This document shows positions 1 to 7,007 of a stretch of DNA of 64,000 bases, piece after piece (position 1 is the stretch's first letter; each line of letters opens with the position of its first letter). Both the position numbers and the translations under genes were made by a program. A model generated the notes under the pieces. That model was given only the letters and a program-made list of their open reading frames with translations, was not told where the DNA came from and did no database searches. Origin of the DNA: Marinospirillum perlucidum (GTDB lineage Bacteria > Pseudomonadota > Gammaproteobacteria > Pseudomonadales > Halomonadaceae); assembly GCF_003336805.1 (NCBI RefSeq), contig NZ_QFWJ01000007.1, positions 1 through 64,000 of the forward strand. Direction: 5' to 3'.

Positions 1-68
1 TCCATCACTCACACATCTTCATGCTGGGAGGAGAAAGCTATCGACTGAAAGAAAAGTTAACCAATTAA
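1..68 (+). CDS. istB: IstB-like ATPase of IS21-family element, C-terminal end only
   Basis: The frame starting at base 3 reads HHSHIF, then GESYRLKE, and stops at 66-68. This is the characteristic C-terminal end of IstB/IS21 transposition helper ATPases, where a histidine-rich stretch is followed by GESYRLK. IstB is an AAA+ ATPase that works with the IstA transposase during IS21 transposition. Only about 21 codons are visible, so whether the gene is intact cannot be judged. The stop is followed at once by the terminal repeats of the element, as expected. Confidence 0.72.
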   Translation, partial: HHSHIFMLGGESYRLKEKLTN

Positions 69-127
69 CGCATCAGGTGGGTCAATTTTATTGGCCAAAG
101 GTGGGTCAAAATAAATGGCCATTGACA
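1..127 (+). mobile_element. Right end of an IS21-family insertion sequence (partial)
   Basis: The first 68 bases encode the tail of an IstB-like helper ATPase. They are followed by two tandem 24-base repeats (76-99 and 100-123), each starting GGTGGGTCAA and carrying TGGCCA in its second half. Multiple internal terminal repeats of this kind, and the terminal CA dinucleotide at 126-127, are typical of IS21-family ends. The rest of the element lies left of the window. The exact outer boundary is inferred from where the exonuclease reading frame resumes. Confidence 0.75.
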
Positions 128-290
128 GAAAAGAGCCAATCCGGAATTGCAGCCGGATCTGCATTTTGAAAAGATTGCCGAAAAACTGGGCGTACCTATG
201 GTTGGCCAAAGACATACCGCCCTGGGGGATGCCATTACTACAGCTTTGATGTATGTACGTCTGCTTAAGGGGCCCATTCCCACCTGCTAA
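128..290 (+). pseudogene. DnaQ-like 3'-5' exonuclease, C-terminal fragment truncated by the IS
   Basis: An open frame with no start codon runs from the IS end to the stop at 288-290. It encodes about 53 residues ending in a segment with RHTALGDAITTA. This matches exonuclease motif III of DEDDh (DnaQ-type) 3'-5' exonucleases, in which H and D bind metal. The frame is interrupted by TGA at 123-125, inside the IS terminal repeat. The 5' part, with motifs I and II, is therefore separated or lost. A bidirectional terminator follows the stop, consistent with a genuine former gene end. Confidence 0.65.
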
Positions 291-307
291 TTGGCTGCAG
301 ACTGCAT

Positions 308-340
308 AAAAAAAGACCGGCTTTAAGTGCCGGTCTTTTT
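308..340. terminator. Bidirectional Rho-independent terminator
   Basis: GACCGGC and GCCGGTC arms are separated by a short TTTAAGT loop, with an A-run on the left and a T-run on the right. It can therefore end transcription of the exonuclease fragment on plus and of the deacetylase gene on minus. Confidence 0.85.
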
Positions 341-359
341 ACGTTGGGAGATTATAAAA

Positions 360-1493
360 TCAGCCTTCGTACCAGGTTCCATCTCTTTTGGGCAGCATCC
401 ACTGGCGGGAGAACCAGAACCAGCGATTCTCGGTCTTATGAGGTGCGGTGCAGTTATATCTGGAGCGACCCGGATTAAGAAACTCGTAGGGGGTTGCCGC
501 AACATTATAGGTTTGCTGCTCTTCGATATAGTGAATGGCTACTCTTAGTTGCTGGGCATCGGGTCCGTAGCAGCGCAGTTGGTCAATGCGAAAATCACCC
601 TCGAAAATAGTCAATTCAAGTGTGGGTTTGCGCTGATCTGCTTCCAGTACCCCTGATGCCGGTTCTTCCTGAATGACTGCAAAGGGGAGGGCCTTGAGTT
701 TAATACCCAGAGTTCTAGGATTGGCATAGATGCCATTGGCGGCATAGCGTGGCAACGCCTGAAGTGATGCATAAGGACTGGCCGGTCCGGAATGCTGGCC
801 GAAGGCTACATAACCCAGCTCCTTCAGGAGTTCTTGCAGTTGCGGGTTGTATTCGCCGTAGGGATAGGCAAAGATCTTGGGTGTGTCCTCGCCCAGTTCT
901 CGAACCAGAGCAGCCTGATTTTCCTCAACTTCCCCGCGCATCCGCTCCAGCCAGGCCTCTTCGTTTTCTTCTTCCAGCCTGTGAATCATGTGGGTGTGGG
1001 TTAGTGAGTGGTTACCGATCAATGCGCCCTTTTCCTTGGCTTCACGCAGTTGATCCCAGGTCATGTACATGAGTTGGCCACGATCAATCGGCTGGGCATT
1101 GACGAAAATGGTGAAAGGCAGCTCTCTTTCTTCCAGTAGAGGCAGGGCATTTTCGTAGACGCTGGCATAGGCATCGTCAAAGGTCAGTGCTGCGACCTTG
1201 TCAGGTAGAGGTCTGCGGCGTTGAATATGACTGATAATCCGATCCAGTGGCCAGACTTCAAAGCCTTCTTCCTCGAGTAGATCCAGGTGTTCGGTAAAGC
1301 GTTCGACCGAAGTGCTGGTTGAGGGGGGCGTCTGGCTGCTGATGTGATGGTACATAAGTATAGAGGCGTGAAAGGCGGGTACTGGTGCTTCCTCCGCCTC
1401 TTCCGTGGTTTCTTCGGCCAGTGTCCCGCTGCTGGTCAGCAACACGAGCAGTAGGAGTATAAATAAAGGGATACAGGTGTTTTTCGAAATCAT
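360..1493 (-). CDS. Polysaccharide deacetylase (NodB-domain) protein, exported
   Basis: This 377-residue protein has an N-terminal hydrophobic signal segment (about residues 8-26) and a NodB homology domain. The metal and catalytic motifs are visible: TFDDAY (Asp106/Asp107), HSLTH (His162, His166) and YPYGEYN near residue 210. The family is known to remove acyl groups from N- or O-acetylated polysaccharides such as PGA, peptidoglycan or chitin-like polymers. The C-terminal ~110 residues are an extra domain I do not recognise. Its start lies 14 bases after the stop of the DnaJ-related gene, so the two are probably co-transcribed. The substrate is unknown. Confidence 0.85.
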   Translation of the reverse strand: MISKNTCIPLFILLLLVLLTSSGTLAEETTEEAEEAPVPAFHASILMYHHISSQTPPSTSTSVERFTEHLDLLEEEGFEVWPLDRIISHIQRRRPLPDKVAALTFDDAYASVYENALPLLEERELPFTIFVNAQPIDRGQLMYMTWDQLREAKEKGALIGNHSLTHTHMIHRLEEENEEAWLERMRGEVEENQAALVRELGEDTPKIFAYPYGEYNPQLQELLKELGYVAFGQHSGPASPYASLQALPRYAANGIYANPRTLGIKLKALPFAVIQEEPASGVLEADQRKPTLELTIFEGDFRIDQLRCYGPDAQQLRVAIHYIEEQQTYNVAATPYEFLNPGRSRYNCTAPHKTENRWFWFSRQWMLPKRDGTWYEG

Positions 1494-1507
1494 ATCCGGG
1501 CCTTTGA

Positions 1508-2113
1508 TCAGGTGGATTTTAATAGGGGTTTGAGGACTTCCATGGCTTCATTGATATCTTGTAGCTTTTCGGGGTCTCCACCACGATCCGGGTGATGTTG
1601 CATGGCCAGGCGGCGATAGCTCAGTTTGATTTGTTTGGCACTGACCCCTTCTTTTAGCCCCAGGGTTTCCAGAGCCCTGGCCTTGAGGCCGCCTCCGGTA
1701 AAGACACTCTCTTCGTGCAGGCGCTTCCAGAAATTATTCAGGGCGGTCTCTATATCCAGCTGGGTGGTTTTTTCCAACTGTTCGATGTCCAGGTAGTAGT
1801 CGCGCATGGGATCATGCTCCTGGAGAGCTGCTGTTCCCGGATTATAGGGCTGCAACTGGACACGAACTGCTGTTATTTCCAGATGACCCTTGGCAGTACG
1901 CCAGAGTTCATCTCTGAGCTGATAGAGGGCATTATAGAGAAGGAAATGGGTTCTGAAGAGTTTGACATTGTCACTGAAGGTATCGGCTTCCAGTGTGACA
2001 GTCCCTTTTTGATCCAGCTTCTTTAATAGTGAGTGCTCATTGACTCCTTCTGGAAACTCTTGCAGTACTTCTAGTAAATCCTCGAACAGGCGAGTTTCTT
2101 TTAACGCAGTCAT
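1508..2113 (-). CDS. DnaJ-related protein with C-terminal J domain
   Basis: The protein has about 201 residues if it starts at the ATG at 2113, or 229 residues from an upstream ATG at 2197. I prefer 2113 because TAAGG lies about 12 bases before it and the upstream extension looks non-conserved. The N-terminal two thirds match the DNAJ-related family layout. The end is a J domain with the HPD motif in HHPDRGGDPEK, which stimulates DnaK ATPase activity. It heads a likely two-gene unit with the deacetylase and is divergent from ttcA. The client is unknown. Confidence 0.8.
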   Translation of the reverse strand: MTALKETRLFEDLLEVLQEFPEGVNEHSLLKKLDQKGTVTLEADTFSDNVKLFRTHFLLYNALYQLRDELWRTAKGHLEITAVRVQLQPYNPGTAALQEHDPMRDYYLDIEQLEKTTQLDIETALNNFWKRLHEESVFTGGGLKARALETLGLKEGVSAKQIKLSYRRLAMQHHPDRGGDPEKLQDINEAMEVLKPLLKST

Positions 2114-2259
2114 GGTAGTAACAGACCTTAAGCTGGATAAGTATTCCCAGACTTGGATCTTAACAGGGCGGGGCCGGATAGAAAACGCTTTGAGCATTTA
2201 CATTTAGTGCTGCTTTCGTTAATTTGCCTCTCTTTCAGTTAACCTCCACAGGTGCTTTC

Positions 2260-3114
2260 ATGCAGGAATTGTTACCCAAGGCCAGAAAAGAATTCAACAA
2301 GCTACAAAAGCGGTTGAGACGCCAGACAGGCCAAGCGATTGCCGACTTTGACATGATTCAGCAGGGCGACAAGATCATGGTCTGTCTTTCGGGTGGCAAG
2401 GATTCCTATACCCTGCTGCATATTCTTATGGGGTTGCAAAAGAGTGCCCCGGTCGATTTCGAACTGGTTGCGGTCAATCTCGACCAGAAGCAGCCAGGCT
2501 TCCCGGAAGAAGTCTTGCCTGAGTATCTGGAAAAAGTCGGGGTGCCTTATCACATCCTGGAAAAGGACACCTATTCCATCGTCAAGGAGAAGGTGCCTGA
2601 AGGCAAGACCACCTGCGGGCTGTGTTCACGCTTGCGTCGAGGCACGCTTTACGGCTTTGCCGAAGAGATAGGTGCGACCAAGATTGCGCTGGGCCACCAT
2701 CGTGATGATCTCTTGGAAACCCTGTTTTTGAATCTTTTCTTTGGGGGCAGTATCAAATCCATGCCACCCAAGCTCTTGTCCGATGACCACAAGAATATCC
2801 TTATTCGTCCCCTGGCTTACTGTAAGGAAAAGGATATCGCCGAATTTGCGGAGCTGATGGAATTCCCCATCATTCCCTGCAACCTCTGCGGATCCCAGGA
2901 AAATTTACAGCGTCAGGTGATCAAGGAGATGCTTAATGATTGGGATAAGCGCTTTCCGGGACGCATCGAGACACTTTTCAATGCCCTTCAGAATGTCGCC
3001 CCCTCGCAGCTGGCGGATACGCGCATCTTTGATTTTCAGGGACTGGAAGCCTTGCGGGAAAAGAGTCTGGCCGACCGTATCAATCTGGTCGACCAGTTGG
3101 CCAGTGAAGCCTGA
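2260..3114 (+). CDS. ttcA: tRNA 2-thiocytidine(32) synthetase TtcA
   Basis: TtcA thiolates cytidine 32 in the tRNA anticodon loop using ATP and a [4Fe-4S] cluster. The 284-residue product has the PP-loop SGGKDS (residues 44-49) and paired cysteines CGLC (Cys119/Cys122) and CNLC (Cys207/Cys210), the family signature. I chose the ATG at 2260; an in-frame TTG at 2224 would add 12 residues, but AGG lies suitably placed before the ATG. It is transcribed divergently from the DnaJ-related gene. Its stop codon abuts that of the facing phosphoribosyltransferase gene. Confidence 0.95.
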   Translation: MQELLPKARKEFNKLQKRLRRQTGQAIADFDMIQQGDKIMVCLSGGKDSYTLLHILMGLQKSAPVDFELVAVNLDQKQPGFPEEVLPEYLEKVGVPYHILEKDTYSIVKEKVPEGKTTCGLCSRLRRGTLYGFAEEIGATKIALGHHRDDLLETLFLNLFFGGSIKSMPPKLLSDDHKNILIRPLAYCKEKDIAEFAELMEFPIIPCNLCGSQENLQRQVIKEMLNDWDKRFPGRIETLFNALQNVAPSQLADTRIFDFQGLEALREKSLADRINLVDQLASEA

Positions 3115-3654
3115 TCAGTCGCCTTCAAAGGCCATGATCGAGTAGGTGGAGACATCGATTTCCTGAAGACGGCCACTGCCTCCCTTGTCGGGCAGATCGA
3201 TCAGGGTGGCTACTTCATGAATCTCTGCTCCCTGACGGCGCAAAAGCGCTGCAGCAGCAATCAGGCTGCCACCGCTGGAGAGGATGTCGTCAAACAGCAG
3301 TACCTGGTCGCCTTCCTTGACCAGGCCTTCGCGCATCTCCAGGGTGCGATCCCCACCGGAGCTGGGCGCGCGTTCAAATAAAACTTCACCGGGCTCTTCA
3401 CCAAAATCACGAATCAATACCAGGGGCAGATTCAATTTGTAGGCCAGTACGGCGGCAAACATGGTGCCGCGTCCTTTAAGAACCACCAGATGGGTCAGCT
3501 TTGAATCGACATAGCGGTGGGCAAAGCTATCGGTGATGATCTGGAGGGCTTTGGGGTCGTAAAGCAGACCGGAAAGGTCTCTGGTGTTATAACCCTTCTT
3601 GGGAAAGTCCTTATGGGAAACAACCAGTTGCTTGAGTGGAAAATCATCCAACAT
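3115..3654 (-). CDS. apt: Adenine phosphoribosyltransferase-like type I PRTase
   Basis: This 179-residue protein has the APT length and layout. An N-terminal KDFPKKGYNTRDL segment resembles the Apt start, and the PRPP-binding loop is VLLFDDILSSGGS (about residues 118-130). Apt converts adenine and PRPP to AMP in purine salvage. The loop departs from the common DDVLATGGT form (SSGGS instead of ATGGT), so substrate choice could differ. A strong AAGGAGG ribosome-binding site precedes the ATG. It lies downstream of anr on the same strand but 40 bases away from it. Confidence 0.8.
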   Translation of the reverse strand: MLDDFPLKQLVVSHKDFPKKGYNTRDLSGLLYDPKALQIITDSFAHRYVDSKLTHLVVLKGRGTMFAAVLAYKLNLPLVLIRDFGEEPGEVLFERAPSSGGDRTLEMREGLVKEGDQVLLFDDILSSGGSLIAAAALLRRQGAEIHEVATLIDLPDKGGSGRLQEIDVSTYSIMAFEGD

Positions 3655-3694
3655 TTTTTGTTCCTCCTTAAATCGTTGGCTGGCGTCCTCTGTC

Positions 3695-4474
3695 TTAGGA
3701 GGCCACCAGCTTATTAGGCTGGTCTGCCTCGCATTCTGTCACACCTGCGATCTCATGCAGTTGCTGTCGGTCAGTAATATGTACTTCCTTGCCATTAACA
3801 GCAATAACCTGCAGGGATTGGAAACGGGTAAATACCCGACTGACGGTTTCTACAGCCAGTCCCAGATAGTTGCCGATTTCGTTGCGCGACATGGGTAGCC
3901 GGAAGGTGTAGGGAGAATAGCCACGGCGCTTGAAACGGGATGACAGGTTGGCCAGGAAGGTGGCTACCCGCTCTTCTGCATTCTTTTTGGAGAGGAGCAA
4001 CATCATCTGCTTGTCATCACGGATTTCCTTGCTCATGCTGCTGAAAATCTGATTGCGCAGATCGGGGAGTTCCTGAGCCAGGCTTTGCAGGCGTGAATAG
4101 GGGATTTCGCAGACCGTTGTGGTTTCCAGCGCCTTGGAAGATACCGGGTAGCTGCTGCAATCTACACCATCCAGACCCACCAGCTCACTGGGAAGGTGGA
4201 AATTGGTAATCTGCTCTTCACCATCATTGGTCATGATGTAATTCTTCAAGCTACCGGAACGAACAGCATAGACGGAATCAAAGTGGTCCCCCTGCCGAAA
4301 GAGGTGGTCACCTTTTTTCAGCGGTTGGCGACGTTTGATGATGCGATCCAGCTGGTCAATATCTTCCAGATTCAAGGATAACGGCAAGCATAGAGCGCTG
4401 AGACTACAAGTCATGCAGCGGGTTTCCTTGGCCAAATTCAGGCAGGCCCCTTTGTTGGCTTGGCTGGACATCAT
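3695..4474 (-). CDS. anr: Oxygen-sensing Crp/Fnr-family regulator (Anr/Fnr)
   Basis: This 259-residue protein has cysteines at positions 20, 23, 29 and 122, exactly the spacing that holds the oxygen-labile [4Fe-4S] cluster of E. coli FNR. A cyclic-nucleotide-like beta-barrel precedes the dimerisation helix. The recognition helix in MSRNEIGNYLGLAVETVSR keeps the E..SR residues that read TTGAT half-sites. It should activate microaerobic genes, and the neighbouring hemN and cco genes are classic targets. GGGAG precedes two consecutive ATGs, so the start could be one codon later (4471). Confidence 0.93.
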   Translation of the reverse strand: MMSSQANKGACLNLAKETRCMTCSLSALCLPLSLNLEDIDQLDRIIKRRQPLKKGDHLFRQGDHFDSVYAVRSGSLKNYIMTNDGEEQITNFHLPSELVGLDGVDCSSYPVSSKALETTTVCEIPYSRLQSLAQELPDLRNQIFSSMSKEIRDDKQMMLLLSKKNAEERVATFLANLSSRFKRRGYSPYTFRLPMSRNEIGNYLGLAVETVSRVFTRFQSLQVIAVNGKEVHITDRQQLHEIAGVTECEADQPNKLVAS

Positions 4475-4617
4475 TAACTCCCTATTACTTAATCAAGCAT
4501 GACATAACTCAACTACTTGTACCATGAGACCTGATCTATGGCAATGAGAGAAAGGCACAAGCCAAGTATTTGTGGCGGCTGAGGCAGGTAGCTGGGCAAA
4601 GGGAACTAGAGAGTGGA

Positions 4618-4640
4618 CTGGCAGGACGTGTGCCTGCCAG
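4618..4640 (-). terminator. Hairpin after hemN (possible terminator)
   Basis: CTGGCAGG and CCTGCCAG form a perfect 8-bp stem with a 7-base loop, 29 bases beyond the hemN stop. No T-run follows on the minus strand, so it could instead be a Rho-assisted or mRNA-stabilising hairpin. Confidence 0.5.
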
Positions 4641-4668
4641 CCCGAGAGGTCAAACGTCAGGTTTGAGC

Positions 4669-6066
4669 TTAGATAATCCGGGAGAAAGCGCGTCCCAATC
4701 CCTGCTGATCCAGGTAGCTATCAAACATCATGCAGATGCTGCGAATCAGCAGGCGACCGGCTGGCCGAACCCAGAGATGCTGATCTTCCATCACCAGGAG
4801 GCCATCCTTTTCATGCTGCTGCAGGCTTTGCAATTCACTGGCAAAGTGCTCGGTAAAGTTGATGTCCCATTCCTTGCTGAAGGCTTCAAAGTCGAGTTCA
4901 AAGTGGCAAATCAGCTGATTGATCACGGCACGGCGCAGCAGGTCTTCACGGCTGGCCTTGAGTCCTCTAAGAGTAGCTAGCTTGCCCTGGCTGATAGAAG
5001 CTTCGTAGCTTTCGGTGTCGTGATGGTTCTGGGCATAGGTCGGGCCGACCTGACTGATGGAAGAGGCCCCCATGGCAATCAGGTCACACTCTGAATGGGT
5101 GGTGTAGCCCTGAAAGTTACGATGCAGGCGGCCTTCTCTTTGCGCAATGGCCAGGCTGTCATCGGGTTTGGCAAAGTGATCCATGCCGATGTAAACATAA
5201 CCCGCGTCGACCAGGCGGGTGATGGTGTTTTCCAGAATCGCCAGCTTTTGTTCAGGTGTCGGCAGGTCTTCAGCATTGATGCGGCGCTGAGGTTTGAAAC
5301 GCTCGGGCAGGTGAGCATAGTTGAACACCGAAAGGCGATCCGGGTCCATTTCAATGACTTCTTCCAGCGTGGCGGCAAAGCTATCCGGGGTCTGGTGGGG
5401 CAGGCCGTAGATCAAATCCAGGTTGAGGGAACGAAAGCCCAGTTCGCGGGCCTGGATCAGTGCATTTTCCGTCATCTCCCGCGGTTGCACCCGGTTAACC
5501 GCTTTTTGTACCTGGGGGTTTAAGTCCTGAAGGCCGAAGCTCATGCGGTTAAAGCCCAGTTCCCTGAGCAGGGGCAGGGTGTTGTCATCCAGCTCGCGAG
5601 GGTCGATTTCAATAGAGTAATCCCCCTGATCATCATCCCTGAGATTGAAGCGACGGCGGGTTTCCTGCATCAGTTCACGCATCTGGTCAGCAGACAGGAA
5701 GGTCGGCGTACCACCACCCCAATGCAGCTGATTGACGGGTCTTTGGGTATCCACCTGTTCGGCAATCAGGTCCATTTCCTGATAGAGACGCTGCAGGTAG
5801 GGTTGGCAGCGGCTGGTGTCCCCTGTAGCGATTTTGTTGCAGCCGCAGTAAAAGCAAACCTTGGCACAAAAAGGGATGTGAAAATAAAGAGATAGTGGCG
5901 CCTGGGTGGCATTGCTTTCTTTCAGGGCCTGACAGAAATCTTCTGAGCCAAAGCCGTCGTGAAACTGGGGTGCTGTTGGATAGGAGGTATAACGTGGACC
6001 GGCCAGGTTATAGCGTTCCACCAATTCAGGGTTCCATTCAAAGCGAGTAAAATCAACTTGGCTCAT
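4669..6066 (-). CDS. hemN: Oxygen-independent coproporphyrinogen III oxidase
   Basis: HemN is a radical-SAM enzyme converting coproporphyrinogen III to protoporphyrinogen IX without oxygen, keeping haem synthesis going under microaerobic conditions. The 465-residue protein carries the radical-SAM motif CAKVCFYCGC, with Cys67, Cys71 and Cys74 binding the cluster and an extra Cys76 typical of true HemN. WGGGTP and the HemN C-terminal domain follow. Length matches E. coli HemN (457). It starts 12 bases after the TauE-like gene stops, so it is probably the last gene of the ccoI-ccoS-TauE unit. Anr, its expected activator, is encoded next door. Confidence 0.96.
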   Translation of the reverse strand: MSQVDFTRFEWNPELVERYNLAGPRYTSYPTAPQFHDGFGSEDFCQALKESNATQAPLSLYFHIPFCAKVCFYCGCNKIATGDTSRCQPYLQRLYQEMDLIAEQVDTQRPVNQLHWGGGTPTFLSADQMRELMQETRRRFNLRDDDQGDYSIEIDPRELDDNTLPLLRELGFNRMSFGLQDLNPQVQKAVNRVQPREMTENALIQARELGFRSLNLDLIYGLPHQTPDSFAATLEEVIEMDPDRLSVFNYAHLPERFKPQRRINAEDLPTPEQKLAILENTITRLVDAGYVYIGMDHFAKPDDSLAIAQREGRLHRNFQGYTTHSECDLIAMGASSISQVGPTYAQNHHDTESYEASISQGKLATLRGLKASREDLLRRAVINQLICHFELDFEAFSKEWDINFTEHFASELQSLQQHEKDGLLVMEDQHLWVRPAGRLLIRSICMMFDSYLDQQGLGRAFSRII

Positions 6067-6078
6067 TTGCTATCTCTA

Positions 6079-6780
6079 TTAATGATTGGTAGGTACTGAA
6101 ATACCCAGAAGTGGCAAAGCCTGCCACACTGCAAAGGCCATCAGCAAGCAGGCTGATAGCTGGCGCCACAAGGGGCGGCGTAAAAATTCGGTGACCTGAC
6201 GCGCCAGGGCGCCAGTAACCAGTAGGGTTGGCAGCGTGCCTAGCCCAAAGGCCAAAAGCAGCGCGCCTCCATGCAAGGCGCTACCACTACTGAGTGCCAG
6301 GATCAGCATGGAGTAGACCAGGCCGCAGGGCAACCAGCCCCAGATGAGGCCGATACTGAGCGCCTGCAGGGGGTGGGTAACCGGCATCAGTCGACGTCCC
6401 AGGGGTTCCAGAAAATGCCAGAGGTGACGCCCCAGTGCTTCCACGCGAGTCAGGCCCTGCCACCACTGGCCGATGTAAAAAGCCATGAGTAGCAGCATGA
6501 TCACTGCCAAACCACTCAAGAGATTGCGCACCGGCTCAAGTGAGTGAATAAGCAGCTGGCCCAGACCGCCCACCAGTGCCCCTGCCAGGGTGTAGCTGAT
6601 CAGGCGACCCAGATTATACATCAGCATTAACGAGGCAATTCTGACCGGATGACGCTGACTGGGCGGCAGGGCAAAAGAGAGGGCGCTGACGATCCCCCCG
6701 CACATGCCGATACAGTGACCGCCGCCGAGAAAACCGGCAATCAGAGCGGTTAGTAAACCCGCACTCAAAAGCTCAGTCAT
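6079..6780 (-). CDS. TauE/SafE-like (UreH-domain) membrane protein of cco clusters
   Basis: This 233-residue polytopic protein has about six membrane segments. It starts with the GGGHCIGMCGG motif typical of the sulfite-exporter TauE/SafE-like proteins found beside ccoS in Pseudomonas and relatives. The conserved His/Cys/Met pattern in the first helix suggests a metal-linked role, perhaps copper handling for oxidase assembly, but this is inference. Its ATG overlaps the ccoS stop by four bases, supporting translational coupling. hemN follows after 12 bases. Confidence 0.85.
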   Translation of the reverse strand: MTELLSAGLLTALIAGFLGGGHCIGMCGGIVSALSFALPPSQRHPVRIASLMLMYNLGRLISYTLAGALVGGLGQLLIHSLEPVRNLLSGLAVIMLLLMAFYIGQWWQGLTRVEALGRHLWHFLEPLGRRLMPVTHPLQALSIGLIWGWLPCGLVYSMLILALSSGSALHGGALLLAFGLGTLPTLLVTGALARQVTEFLRRPLWRQLSACLLMAFAVWQALPLLGISVPTNH

Positions 6781-7007
6781 TTGTCCGGCGAGCTCTTCTG
6801 ATCCGGGGTTGCTTGATTTTCCTGGTCAGGCGCTTCCTGCTGCTTTTCAGCACCAGGCTTTTTTTCATCCTCATCATCAAAGAGTATGGAATAGGCAGGG
6901 CCTTCCAGATCTTCAAACTGGTCATGTTTCACGGCCCAGAAGAAGGCCCAGATAGCCAGGCCGAGCAAAACCAGGGAAAGCGGAATCAAGAAAAAAATAA
7001 TATTCAC
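6777..7007 (-). CDS. ccoS: cbb3 oxidase maturation protein CcoS
   Basis: CcoS is a small membrane protein needed for insertion of cofactors (haem b and copper) into cbb3 oxidase. The 76-residue product has one N-terminal membrane helix and then the family-typical WAVKHDQFEDLEGPA segment, in which the D(Q/E)FEDLEGP motif is diagnostic. The charged tail is rich in Glu, Asp and Lys. It overlaps ccoI upstream and the TauE-like gene downstream by four bases each. Confidence 0.93.
   Translation of the reverse strand: MNIIFFLIPLSLVLLGLAIWAFFWAVKHDQFEDLEGPAYSILFDDEDEKKPGAEKQQEAPDQENQATPDQKSSPDK

Noticed and set aside
4475-4515. Fnr self-regulation site upstream of anr
   Set aside because: Only one TTGAT half-site is present; the partner half does not match ATCAA.
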